From contig NC_066315.1 in NCBI RefSeq assembly GCF_022539315.1, positions 93,531,990-93,595,989 of the forward strand: a DNA stretch of 64,000 bases, given 5' to 3'. This document shows, in pieces, positions 48,491 to 60,790 of the stretch (position 1 is the first letter of the stretch; each line of letters opens with the position of its first letter). This DNA is from Serinus canaria. Its lineage: Eukaryota > Chordata > Aves > Passeriformes > Fringillidae. Below the pieces are notes generated by a model. That model was not told where the DNA came from. It made no database searches and saw nothing but the letters and a program-made list of their open reading frames with translations. Position numbers and translations under genes: made by a program.

Positions 48491-48536
48491 ATGGACCTCA
48501 TGGGATTTTGCCAATGGACCTCATGGGATTTTGCCA
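48491..48536 (+). repeat. Perfect 23-bp tandem duplication
   Basis: Two identical adjacent copies (48491-48513 and 48514-48536), each starting ATGGACCTCATGGG and ending TTTTGCCA. Confidence 0.95.
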
Positions 48537-49995
48537 ATTGACTGCTGCTAGCCTGATTCCAGAGGATTTTGCGCTCCCCAGTTCATTTCCTGGGAAATTA
48601 ATTAAGGGCATAAACACTTCACCACATACAGCAAGCAGACATAAAATTATACAGGTTTCCCTGTGTCAGATGAAGCACTGCTAAATCAGGTTGCTTTAAA
48701 GTTTTGTCCAACAGTTCCTGGACCTCCAAATTTCTGTCATAGGTGCTACTTCTGGAAGCTGCTACCTCCAGTCCCTTGCTAGAGTATGCAGTAATGCTGC
48801 GGGGATCTGCCTGCTGAAAGAAAGCTTATTGTAACCAGTAGCTAGAAATGAAGATGACTCAAAAAACCAGAGGCTTTCAAGTTGATTACACTATATCTGC
48901 ATGAGAAAAACCTTGCTCCTTGCAATGGAAATTATTCTAACTAAGATTCATTGTAAGATTCATTTTTGTGTAAGATTCTTCTTTATTCTAAGATTAATTT
49001 TTTCTTATGTTCCCAGAGATGCTGCACTGATCCCTGTGGGTCCCTTTTCTCCATAGCTGTGTGTTTTCTGCTTTTCTGCATTCCAAGGCATGTTCTCCAC
49101 AGACAGTGGAGTTCAGCAACTGAAGAGCTGTGCATGAATGTCTAAGGAGCTAATGTGACCTTTGGTCATCTGATGATTTGGTACATTGCCTGTGAGGCAA
49201 CTGGTGGGAGTAGCTCTGATGGGCACCACATGGGCCTAGGAAGCAGTGGGAATATAGAGAAAATATATGCAATTTAAAAGGGGAGAATAGCTCAAGAAAT
49301 AGCTTTACCTGAAGAAATACCAGCCTGATAGGGAGGTTTGGTAACATGCAAAAAATGTTTAAAAAAAGAGAGAGAGGGAAAAAGGGGGAGATATTTTACT
49401 AGGAAAACAGCAGTTTCACTGGGGCCTATTTGAAGAAGCTGATAACCTTTTCCAGGAGCTTGATGGTCTCCCTCTTCTTTATGAAAAACCATGTTCATTT
49501 GAAGAAATCATCAAATAAAAAAGGTTCAGTTTCTGAGTAGAACACGAATATTTGTGGTACTAACATCTGCAGTGGCCTTTCAATTTACTAGACCAAAAGC
49601 AAAGAACAGGAGGAATTGGACCAGTCTAGTGGTTGAGAGTCTTTACGGCTTCCAAACCACACAAGAACTCATTTGTGCTGTTAGCATCAATTTATTACTT
49701 AGGGTGGCTCCAAGAAAAAAATTCTGTCTTTTTCTTAGACAAAGCACATCCAAGATATGATACTCTTACAAACTATTGCACATCGCATCTCCTATTTGCA
49801 TTTCCTAAGATGCTCCAGTCTCATCCTCAGTATTTCAGAGAAGAAGTGTATAAGGACTACAGGAAAGAGGCCAGGACAGAAAGTCACACTGGCCTGAAGT
49901 GCTGACAAGCAGCAGAGTGGGAAATCAGAATCCCTTTGGTCTGCTGGTATCTAAATCCCCCCATGTCTGGGTGCCTCTGCTGTGCTGCTGATCTC

Positions 49996-50071
49996 TTTTC
50001 CATACCATATTAAAAAAAAAAAGTGCTTCTGTGGATTGCCTGTGAATGCCATGGTCTCTGTGTGTGTAAAA
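49996..50071 (+). repeat. Local direct repeat, copy 1
   Basis: Begins TTTTCCATACCA, then an A run, then GTGCTTCTGTGGATTGCC and a TGTGTGTG end. A diverged copy lies at 50810-50892 in the same orientation with the same order of parts. Confidence 0.8.
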
Positions 50072-50809
50072 TAAGAACCCATTTTATTTTCTAAGAATCC
50101 TTCTCTTTGAAGATGACCTGCTCAGAATTCATGAAATATGATGGATTTTCTTCCTCTGGCATATGGATGGTTTCTCTTTTAATTTCATCTCTCTTCAGCA
50201 TGGCTCACTCTATTTCAGTCATCCTGCTGCCCACACTCATCCACCATTTCCCCTGTGCTTTGTGGACAGCTTCATGGAGCAAATCTGAAGAGAGATAGCT
50301 GAGGCTGATGCTGAGTTAAGAAACATTTAATCTTCATGCAGCTGAAAAGCAAATGAGCAGCCATTTCTCATGGTTAATTAATAGCACATGCTTTGTAAAG
50401 GGAGCTGCATCTTAGAGGCTGGACTCTCCTCTGGCTTTAGAGCAGTGTGATTCCACATGGCTCCTGTGGAGCCTCTACAGATATTTTTCACAGGGAAAAT
50501 AGATTCACATCCAGTGAATAGAAATTAATGTGCACATAAGGTGGTCCAGCTGACCATGCTGTTTTCATTCAAAGTACCTAAATGCTGAGCTCCCAAAAAC
50601 AGTGCCTGAAAATGTGGAAGTGGGTTTGGTAAGTGCTTCTGGAGGAATTGGATCAAACCCAATATTTCCTTAAGAATATTTAGTCTTCTTTTCAGCACTG
50701 TGGGAGGTTTGGGCTGCTGCTTTGCACATTTTTTAAGTGCCTTTCCCTTCGAGACACCTAGGGCAAAGGCCTCAGGCACTTGATGTTATCTGTTTGCATA
50801 AGAAGAGTT

Positions 50810-50892
50810 TTTTCCATACCACAAAAAAAAAGGAAAAAAAAAGTGCTTGTGTGGATTGCCAGTGAGTTCTGTGGACTCTGTGTGTGCAAAAC
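50810..50892 (+). repeat. Local direct repeat, copy 2
   Basis: Begins TTTTTCCATACCA, then an A-rich run with a GG interruption, then GTGCTTGTGTGGATTGCC and a TGTGTGTG end. By eye it is about 80-85% identical to the copy at 49996-50071 outside the A run. Similarity stops on both sides. Confidence 0.8.
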
Positions 50893-52240
50893 TCCCACTG
50901 TCATCACCAAGAGCTGCACATAGAAAAAGAGTAGCCCATGTAATAAATAGATTTTTGAATAGAATAAAGCAGGAAGGGCCCAGAATGGTTCAGCAGATAC
51001 CTAACCATGCCAGGTGTGGTGGGCAGGATGAGAATCCAGATAAAACAAATGTCAAAAGAATCTAAAGTCTTAGCTACAAAACTGAAGAGACCACAATATA
51101 TATTTCAATTCTCTCAGGGGAAATTGTGCTATAAGTATACTGAAATACATTTTTTCCCCCCTCTCTCCCTAAAGTGCTTCAAAAGGCACTTTTGGGATCA
51201 ATTTGCCAATCCTTGAAAAGATGCCTAGAAAGAGCAAAACGGTCAAAGATGGCATGCTTGATACTGAGAGGTAAAAGTTGTCCAGTAGCTGAAGCTGCTT
51301 AGGGCAAAGCAAATTTCCAGGTGTAAGGGGGTAATACTGTGGGGGCAACAGGAGTGAGAATGCTTTCACCCTCTGGTATCACCACACAGAGCTCTGACCT
51401 GCCCTCGCACATGAGGAGGCTGCTACGCCGGAGCTGATGAGAGAGCTCAGGACAATATCCGACTTTGGGCTCCACATTCACCACCTTCCTCACAGGAGTG
51501 GACTTTTGGGCTGGCAGGCCAAGGACTAAACCAGGAATACCAGGAATGTCATCGTGCCTGCCTCCCTGTGACACTAAAGGTGGCACCTCTTCTTTTCCTG
51601 GTGGAGACCTCCAGTCTGGCGGTCAGTGCAGCAGCAATCTGTGATTGTTTGTTTGTGCTCATCCTGCTGATCCTGCAGTCCATATATTGACTCGTCTGGG
51701 AGTCTCAGCTTCCAGCCATTCTAAGGTCACTCCTGTCCCCATCTCCTAACCCACATTTTCTGTTTGTGTGGTTGAGCATCTGTCTGCAGGGCACACCACC
51801 TTGTGTGGAAGCCTGGATGCCTTCAGAGCAGGCAGCTGCATTTGCAGAAGCTGGATAGAAGTCAGATGCTTAAAAAAAATCTCTGGAAATCTTAGAGGTT
51901 TATGGCTTTGAAGACACTGAAAAAAGACACAAACCAACAAGCCTCCCCACCTTTAAAGATGTGCTTGGCAGAGTGTTATAAACAAATAAAACCAGTTTGC
52001 CTGTGGGATATTTGATTCTCCTTGGAGATCTGCTTGCTTCTATGCAGGTGGTACCAGCTGATGCTGAGCAAGGAGTGATAGTGTCTGGGGAAAAGGACAA
52101 AGAAATACTCCAGACTTTTCTATCCAGTGGAGAGGTTGAGGTGGAAACACTGAGAAGCACCACACCAAAACCAAGCCAAAACAATACAAAATCAGTGAAA
52201 AAAAAAAAAAGAAAAAGAAAGAAAAGAAAGTAATTCTGCT
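50893..52240. other. Intergenic, nothing recognised
   Basis: Mixed sequence after the local direct repeat. An A-rich purine tract lies at 52197-52230. No exon or known element seen. Confidence 0.5.
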
Positions 52241-52580
52241 TGGACAATATAATCTCTTTTAAAATTGACCCTCTTTACTGTCCAACTGATTTCATGTTTT
52301 CATGTCTTTGTTTGGACATTTAATCAGCTTCTCTCAGTGTTTATCTGTGTGCTAAGTTGCACTGGTTTTATCTGAGTGTGAACTGATTTCATTAAATCAC
52401 TGCAAGCTGGATACTTTTACTGTACTTTGTACCATTTTTATTTCTGTTTACTCTAAATTAATTAGCACCAGTGTCAGGCTGGAGCAAAGCACATCATTCT
52501 TCAGCATAATAAGGGTCCATTGGTTTAACTAAATCAGCACAAGTTCCAATTTAAGAGCAGCCAGAGTGGGCCAGGCTGAA
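52240..52580. promoter_or_regulatory. Candidate conserved non-coding element
   Basis: AT-rich unique sequence with a homeodomain palindrome core TTAATTAG (52458-52465), TTTAATCAGC (near 52319) and a CCATTGG word near 52518. No repeat similarity noticed. Conservation was not tested. Confidence 0.3.
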
Positions 52581-52760
52581 ATCCACTGCTATCCTGGTGA
52601 TCAGAATATTCCAAAGCAGTACTCTGGTATGGGCACAGCGAGAGGACGAGCACATGACATAGCCTTTTTATGAATCAGGGGCTTCATCTCTTTTTGCTTG
52701 TGGATGCTCTATTTTGATAGGACTTTTTGACTTATTTTCCCTTTTGTTTTTTCCAAGGGA

Positions 52761-52830
52761 GTGTTCATCTCAACACTTGTAGTAGTGTTCTAGTGATGAA
52801 CACTTGTAGTAGTGTTCATCTCAACACTAC
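52761..52830 (+). repeat. Three-unit minisatellite with hairpin-forming units
   Basis: Units of 24, 27 and 19 bases (52761-52784, 52785-52811, 52812-52830) each begin GTGTTC. The shared AACACTTGTAGTA/GTGTTC junction is itself an inverted repeat, GAACACT(6)AGTGTTC, perfect at 52798-52817. Confidence 0.85.
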
Positions 52831-54546
52831 CCAGTCAATTAGGCATCTAACAAAGGGGGTTTTCTCATTCTGCTCTTGTGTAGGTGTGTTGAAAGTTTTC
52901 TTAAGGAAAAATCCCCTCTTGCTCCTACATTTCTAATGTGTTTGGGATCCACTCTTTCCAGCTGTTAGCATTAGGTGGCCCCACCTTCTCCTTGGTAAAA
53001 TGCAATTCAAAGAATAAAATGTGGTTTTTTTGATACTTGTCCAAGCTTCTGCTAAATCAAATATTTAGTATCTCTAGAGCAGATTAAAGCGTCCCTCATT
53101 TAATAAACATTGTTTAATATTGCCCTGACTTCTCAGCTTGTACCTTTCAAGCAAGACAATAAAACTCCCACACAGGCAGCTGGCACTATGTGTGTTTGTA
53201 CACAAAAATGAAGAAGCAGCAAACAACTGTGTGTGGATGAAGGCTGAACTTTCCTCCACCAACCAGCCTGAGATCCTTCCAGGATTTTGTTTCAGTTTTG
53301 TCTCTCTTTCCCAGAAGCCACATTTGCTGCCTTTGCTGGCAGGTTTGGCAACCTGATGTCACTTATGTTGTTAAAAGCTGCAAGTAGCAATTCCCACCAG
53401 AGAAGGTGGCTTCTCCCACCCCATCCTGGGTAACCCAGGGCTTGTAGCTCTTTGCTTCTGATATGTTCACTGCACAGCTATAAAAGAGGCACCTTTTTCC
53501 TTTCCCCATCCTGGCTGAATGAGCACGGAGGATGCTTTGGTCCAGAGAGTGGCTTGCATCACCTCTGGGGAGGCAGTCCCCTGATGTGGGCTGAGGTGGA
53601 GGCAGCATCACCACAGCAGCATGGTAAGGTGGAAAACAATCACCTCTCTTAAATCCTGAGCCTTGTCTGCCTCTGAACATGGGACTTGGTCTCCATGAGG
53701 CAAGGGGGGTTGGGAGGGAGTGGCAGAGAGGGCAGGGGTTGCAGGCAGACCCAGGTGCTGTTGTACACTGTATAAGATAACCTGAGCAGAAGCTTCCCTT
53801 CCTGCTCACCAACAGGCAACACTTCACCTCTGTTGTGCCAAGAGGTTTTCATTTCACTATGCCTGGCATAAACTTTCAAGATCTTAACGTATTATGTCAG
53901 GAAAATGAGCTTTATTTCATACTCCCAGCATCTGGTGCTAGTGAGGAAGAGAGAGAGAGAGGAGGAGCAGAAGGATGCTATTACAAGGAGCTCTGCTGTG
54001 GAAAAAACACCTGGACCTTTTGCCCCTGCAAGAGCAATCGAATGCAGAGCCTCTGTCACTTGCTAGGGACTATCACCTTCCCCCTGGCACTGCAGGGATG
54101 GGCCTGATGGGCCAGATTTAATGAGGAAAACGATGTTGTAGGGGATGCAGGGAAGGCCCAGGGCTCCACATGTTCCCTCATGATGCTGGGGGTACAGCTG
54201 GGCGAAAAAAGCAGCCCCAGAGATCTTGGCAAGTGTGAAACATTGGTCTTGCTTGGGCTGAACTCTGCCACTGGGTCAGTGGGCACCAGCATTGCCCCAG
54301 CTTCAGAGGGAGCAGCCCTGCTGTGTCACAGTATTCATGTGCCCAGAGAGTACTGGGACACAGGTGCCTCTTGCCTTAGTAATTTATTCTTAGTATTATT
54401 TTTTTCCAGGTAACATTTTGAAACCCACTCCTAACCCACTTTCAGCTCATGGGAGGAAAAGTGGAAGATTTCCACGAAAATCTCAATAGTTTCAGGTTTT
54501 TATCCAACAACAGGATATGGATTTCAAATCTGCAATATTTATATAT

Positions 54547-54575
54547 AGAGAGAGGGAAAGAGAGAGAGAGAGAAG
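54547..54575 (+). repeat. GA-rich microsatellite
   Basis: Short GA run with one GGGAAA interruption, following an ATATAT stretch. Confidence 0.85.
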
Positions 54576-57500
54576 GATAGTGACATAACTGTAAAAGGAA
54601 AAGCAATTTACTGTCTGATTTTTATTACATGTATTCTCAGCAGGCAAACAAAATGTATTCACCCACCCCAGTGACCAGAAAACAATATATTTCAACTCTT
54701 ATCAGACACAGGCATTGACTCAAGGCAGGGGCCTAGGGTTACCCATCCCAATACAGCCTTCAGATTCGGCACAATTGATACATGAACAAAGGTTTTGGTG
54801 CATGTCCTGACCTTTTAAAATGCCTTTCACTCATTGTCTCAGGTCCTTAGATGAGAAAACTTGCTCTGTAGTCTGCCAGCAGCCCATGGGTGGTTACAGG
54901 GGTTTTCCCACTGCTTTTGTGTAACACAGCTTTGTTGGCCTCGCAGCAGCACATACACCCAAGGAAGCTCTTGTGCAATGTCCTTGGATAGCTCTTGGCT
55001 TTTGGGAGGAGTCTAGGTCCCCTTATAGTTTGAAGAGCTGCTGTCTGCCTTTTGGGTTGACTCAGCCTCATGGCAATGCCAATGGCTGTTTTGTGAAAGC
55101 TGTGCCATGCAAGGCCTCTTTATGATGGGGCTTTTTAAACTTCTGAACTTGACTTTCAGAGAGTGAAAGGAAGAACGACCTGGCTCCCCAAGCTGCCATC
55201 CACAGGCCGTGGACAAGAGCCCGCCTTGAGGAAAGCACAGGGCTGACAGCCTAGCTCCAGTCACTGGCTGAAGCAGGTGACTGGGCACATCTGGCCTGAC
55301 CTCTGGATACGTGCCCTTGGGGACAGGCACAACCTCAGGGCACCAAAGATGGTCACTGCAAAGGAGGGCACCGAGCCCCCAGTGCCGACACTTCTGCCCC
55401 AGGAGGAGCTCAGGCCCTGAGCACGTTTCCCTCTGCTGCTGGGGACAGCTGCCCTGAGAAAGCCTGTGGCCTCCCTGTGCCCATCCATCCAGACAGAGCT
55501 TCCTACTTGGAGATCAGCACGTTTGTCAGGATGGTTTCCTCCTGCTGGCTTCCACCTTGCCATAAAGCTGCGATCACACCTTCAAACAACCCCTTGTTCA
55601 TGGAACGTATTTCAAAGACTGGCAGGTCTGGCTGGCAGAATGGGGTCCCATATATGAATTAAAGTCTTTACTTTTTTCTTCCAGAAGTTTTCAAGAGTGC
55701 TAGTGACAGAAGAGGAAGGGAGGGAGGCAAATTAAAAACTTTTTATACATTAGGAAGGTAAATGAAGCAAGTGAATGCAAAGACAAAGAGATGAAAGTCA
55801 TATTTTATGGTAAACATCATGCAAGAGCTTCTCATTGGTGATGGGTGCGCAAAATAAGACACCAGAAGCCAATAAAAGGAATGGTTGTTAATACTCTGTC
55901 TAGAAATGATAGTTAGTACTGTGACTTTCTTTTTTTCCCCCACTGATTAAATAATTTATATCAGAATACTTTTGTAATTTGAGTCTGTCAGATGGGAGCT
56001 CTTTTATATATAAATATATTTTTTTCTTTCCTGCTTTCTAATTAGCAAGGTACAAAAGAGAACAGTAATGTATTACACGAGTGGAGAAGTGACATTGTCT
56101 GGAGAGCCTGGCTGTGTCCCGATTCCCAACAAGGAGTGCTGCGATACTGTGCTCGGGAAGCCCAGACTCCCCTCCTTTCAGCAGCTAAAGAGTTAAAGAG
56201 ACAGATCAAAGTGAGAAAAAGGGAAAATATTCCTTTCAGGCTTTGAAACACTGTTGCCACCATGGAGAAGAGTAGTAGAAAATTAATAAGGTGGTGTTGG
56301 AGCAGATGCATGACCTGCAGTATAGTACAGAGGGCAAGAGTTCAAATATAAATAAATATGTATGGCTGTGCTATGTCTTATTAGATAAGAGTGCTGTCTC
56401 GTAAGCAGTTTAGGTGCAGCGAAGTGGCATCTGTAGTACTTGTGAGACAAGGAGCTGTACCATAAACAAGCCTTCTGATTAAGCCAGGGATTTTCTAAGA
56501 GGCCAGCAAGAGCCAGAAGGGAGATTCACGGTTCCAGCTCTCTGGGATCAAGGCATCAGGCGTGGCGGGGGAGAGGGGGTGAGTCTCCTGCAGTGATCCT
56601 GGCAGGATTGCCATCATTTGGGAGGCAGGACCACTGGGTTCAGCATCCCAAAAGATTCCCCGTGAACAAAACTCCCTTCTGTTTAAAAGCAGAAGTTAAA
56701 ATGCCATACTACAAGGTGCACCGCAGATGTTAAGCCTCCTCAGCTTCCATTTCTCCAGATCAAAACTTCAGGAGACATCCTCTTACACAGTATATAGATC
56801 TGGGGGATGCATCTCAGAGTCATTGTTGAACATCCCAAAGCCAGTAAGTGCTGGGACCAGGGGACAGTGATGGCAACTGATGCAGACCCCAGCCTTCTCT
56901 GAGAAAAGCCTGAGCTCCTTTGTGTTCAGATCGACCTCAAGTAAACCTAACAGAAATCATCTCACAATAATTTCTCAGCCACAGGCTAATTTGAAAGTTA
57001 TATTTAAAGGTATATCACTATGATGAACTCTGTTGGGGTTTTTTTCGTCCTTGTGGAATTACTTGTGAAAAGAAAGGAAGCAGCATTTAAGACCGAACTG
57101 AACTGATTACAAGCAGTCTTAGGGAAAAAAAAAAATTGCCACAGACAAAATAGAGATTATCATACTTTATCAGTTACAAATAAACTTCACCTCAGGTTTT
57201 CCACTTGAGTTGAGCTTCCCTTCTATTTTTCAGCAAAATATTTCTCAAATAGTTCCAATGACCCAAAAGAAGCATTTTTCACAAGATTAATTTCTCTGCT
57301 GCAGAAGTTCATTTATCCCAAGGCGGACTCCGGCACAGACACGGGCAAGGCTTGTCAGGTAATGTGGAAACAAAGGTAGGCAAAAGACAGAATTGGTTCC
57401 ACGCAAGTTTTACCCCTCCCCACAGCACCTCCCTTCTTTACTTTTATAGAGGGGGATTAGTGACATGGATAAGCCACGGGAGTAAAGCTCACGTGGTTTG

Positions 57501-58689
57501 TACATGTCACCAGAACCCCTACAGAAAAATGCAGCTTTATAATATGTACAATTTCGGTTTAGTTTATTATTTATAATACCTGGGTACCAACAAAAAAGCT
57601 CAGACACTAATGCAAAGTTTTTAATTTCTTAGTGCGTTGACATCACTTACTGTCTTTCTCAATGTATTTTTATTTGTTTGATCTTCTATAAATTTTTCTC
57701 TTTGTTCTTCAGATGGAATAGCAAATCTAGTTCATTCTGAAGACATTCTGCTGCTATAAACTAACTGAAAAATCTTTAAAAATTTAGAGTTTTAAGTGTT
57801 ATATCATGTCCAATAAGAATATTTGTATCATTACAGGACATGGTATCACCTAATTCTGTGGGAATATGAAATTCCACTAATATATAAGATTATCTATTTT
57901 AATTATTTTAACGCAGATAATCTATTGGAGTAAAGGAACTAAACATTTTTTTCCTATTCCTGCTCTGTTTCAGTGTGATTTTGGCTACATCAACATTTGC
58001 AAACCTTTCTTTCTTTATAACACCTTCATATCGAGGCACCACAGCTGAAGCTTTTAGTGCAGGTTCTGTTCATGGAGTCAGATTTCTAAGGTTGTGGCAC
58101 TTGCTGACTGCCTGTCCTACTTTCATCTTACCCTGGCTGTGGCTGAGCCCATTAATATTTTGAAGTGAAGCTGGAAGGTATCTCTTTCCATAGACCTGTG
58201 ATCAGACCAGGTATTCAGCTGTCTAGGAAAAGAAAAGGGACAATGGTGGCTGACAGTAGGTGAAAATTTGAGGATTTAGGGTTTTGAGTGGGGAAATTTG
58301 ATCAGGTCCTGAGCAGGAGGAACTGGTTTGGGCAGAAGAGGGGTAGAAAGCATCAGGATAGAAGGAGGAAGGGCATAGGAGGCAAGGCTTACTTGAGGGC
58401 CTGAGTTTTTCACCCAGCACGTGGCCACAGAGGACATCCAGACAAGTGTCTTTGACTTGAATCCCACCAGGATCAGGAAAATGGGCTCAGGAGCATTGTT
58501 CTCCCTCACTATTCTTGCCTGTTACCTCCTCCACCACCTTCTCAGCAGGGCCTGTTGCCACTCCAGCTACAAAGCACCTCAGCCTCTTCCTTTACCACTG
58601 AGAGCCCTCCTGACCAGCCCCTTTACCTTCTCCAGGCACACAGCATCCCTCTAGTCTACATTCTCACATTATTATGTATTCTCTTCCTA

Positions 58690-58718
58690 CACACACACAC
58701 ACATGGAGAGAGAGAGAG
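58690..58718 (+). repeat. AC then AG compound microsatellite
   Basis: About seven AC units, a TGG spacer and about seven AG units. Confidence 0.85.
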
Positions 58719-59759
58719 TTAAAAGAAATCAATGAAGAATCAGTGGCCAGTAGAATGATGAATAATAAAAGAACACTCTAAAAAGAGCAAAAAACCTGTG
58801 AACAGTTGTGGGACCGTTGCTAGAGACAGCTCACAGCATTGCAGGGTTTAACAAAGGAAGATCAGAAGTGTTGACTAGACACTTTTGTTCTGAATTCGCA
58901 ATGAAGCTGGAGGGTGTATCTATCCCGTCTGACGTTTCTGCAGGAGCAGAACGTTTATCTCTGCAACAAAGGAAGATCTGAGGCAGCACCTGCTAAAATT
59001 AAGCTTTCCCAAAAACAGCTCTATTAATTTGTACTCTGGAGTTTTAAAGCGAGTGGCTAAGGAACTTTCTGAAACACCCTCATTAATAATTCACAGATGT
59101 TGGGAGAATGAGTTAATTTTGGAGCCTGGAGGTCAGCAAACACTGCTCTAAAGGAAAAAAAAGAACCTGCTAGAAAGAAGAGAAAAAAGAAAGTAATAGA
59201 GAGAAGTAGAAAACCAGCAAGGCTGACAGCTCCAGATACATCCTGAAAACAAATTTTTAGGGCAACTATAATGAAACATTTAGAGTCTAAATACATATGC
59301 ACATACTCATATAAAACAGAGGCTAGCTATAAAAAGTGTCAAGTGGTAGTTCAAGTCCTTCCCTGATATTTAAGAAGTGAGGTTTCCTAAACTCATATTA
59401 TCAAGGCTATTGCCCAGGCATCCAAATGATAGTTTGGTGCCTGTGTTCTGCTCACAGTTGGAGGCTGATCTGGGGAGGCCCCTGTGCCAGGTGTCCCTGC
59501 ATTCTCAGGGAGGACACAGTGGTCCCACGTGGCTCCACAGGGCCATGCTGCACAAGGCACCCATGGGAACACGTGGGCAGCCCTCCAGGCCTTGCCCAGG
59601 TGTTTGAAGTGAGGCTGACGGCACATTTGAGGTCAAGAAGAAGCTTGTCTTTGGACCATGGGGGCAAAACCTGGAGTTGCATCTCTGTGGCTTCAGCAAC
59701 CCAAATGGCTGCTGCCAGGTAGGGGTCTCAAATCCCTACTTTTGTTTTAGAGGATCCAC

Positions 59760-60070
59760 TTTCTTGCAAAACTAAACGGCATTTTTATGATTATTTCCAG
59801 TTGTTACATGATTCTTATTATAGTTCAGCACTGACGTCAGCAATAAACAATAATAGGATTGTGAACTATTGCTCTTTCTAATAAAATTATGTTTCTTCTC
59901 TGTATTATAAATCTAATAGCTATTACATCAGTACCCATAAATATATATCATTGCTTACCTTTTTAATATATACAGGGCATTGCATGCCCCAACAGAAAAT
60001 AATAAGATTTTTTTTTATAAGTTAGCCACAGCCATTATTAGATCATGAATGCCTAATAAGTAGAAGTAGA
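59760..60070. promoter_or_regulatory. Candidate regulatory element with perfect CRE
   Basis: AT-rich unique sequence containing the full palindromic cAMP-response element TGACGTCA (59832-59839), followed two bases later by a FOX-like AATAAACAATAA (59842-59853). CpG-containing CREs are rare by chance in AT-rich bird intergenic DNA. Conservation was not tested. Confidence 0.35.
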
Positions 60071-60737
60071 AGATATAATTAATGGACAGTTTTCATATCG
60101 TTTCTCCTTTTGAAGGAAGAGAAAGAGGCGGCTTTCACCTGCTTTTCTTTCCAAACTAGAGCTGCAGCCTATATCCTGTCCTCTGTGTTTCTCCACACTT
60201 TTCTTTATAATTTCTTTCCCTTTCTTTTTTGAGGCTAAATGCTGGTAAAAGAGTACTGCACAAGGCAGTGCAATTTCTCTGGTGCAGTGCTATCAAAATC
60301 CCTCTCTTCCTTTAGAAAGAGCCAAGAATTAGCCTTTTCCTCCGCTGTTTGATGCTGATGCACATACTTGCTCGTGGCCAAGCATCTGGAGTGCCTCTCT
60401 TGCTCTCTGTAGGGGATGCCCCTTTCACAGCCCCCCCATTTTTTTGTGATGCCCGCATTGTCCGTGCCCTCCCAGGTGATCGAACCTCCTGATGCCCTTC
60501 CCAGGTCTCTGGGGTGTGAGTGCCTGAAGGCTTGTGACAGAGGCACATGTCCCAGGCAGGGTGACCAGCCCAGCCATTTCCCAAAGCCCCCAGCCCGGTA
60601 TCCCTCTGTGAGCCCATGGAGCCTTTCTGGAGAGGACGTGCCTGGCAGCACCCCGGGGCAGCCCATGACATGGACACGGCTGTGATCTATGGAAACGTGT
60701 GCAAGATCTGTATAAATAAGGCAGATTCCCCCCTCCA

Positions 60738-60790
60738 CCCCCCTCCTCCTCCTCCTCCTCCTGCTCCTCCTCCTCCTCTCCTCTCTCTCA
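60738..60790 (+). repeat. CTC/CCT pyrimidine trinucleotide repeat
   Basis: Imperfect CCT units with one GCT interruption, ending in CT dinucleotides. A polypurine-polypyrimidine tract of this type can form triplex DNA. Confidence 0.9.

Larger units (their letters stand above)
40234..49990. other. Intergenic, regulatory candidates, no gene
   Basis: Long AT-rich flank without a supported exon. Enhancer-like unique stretches lie at 41760-41960, 42130-42620 and 46430-46680. Two small perfect tandem duplications occur (43352-43389, 48491-48536). An imperfect TAAGATTCAT-type repetition lies at about 48940-48998. Adenine runs occur near 41455 and 41485. Confidence 0.55.
52831..59759. other. Intergenic, no gene recognised
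   Basis: Mixed sequence with GC-richer stretches (53500-54400, 55150-55600) whose open frames show no domain. Short GA/AC microsatellites lie at 53946-53962, 54547-54575 and 58690-58718. AT-rich enhancer-like stretches lie at 53085-53165, 55740-55940 and 57630-57990. Confidence 0.5.

Noticed and set aside
53363..54413. GC-richer stretch with 154- and 90-codon open frames
   Set aside because: No domain, no splice or poly(A) context, and frames on both strands overlap.
60235..60738. 167-codon - strand open frame
   Set aside because: No recognisable family, and a second overlapping frame is open on the same strand. Composition-driven.
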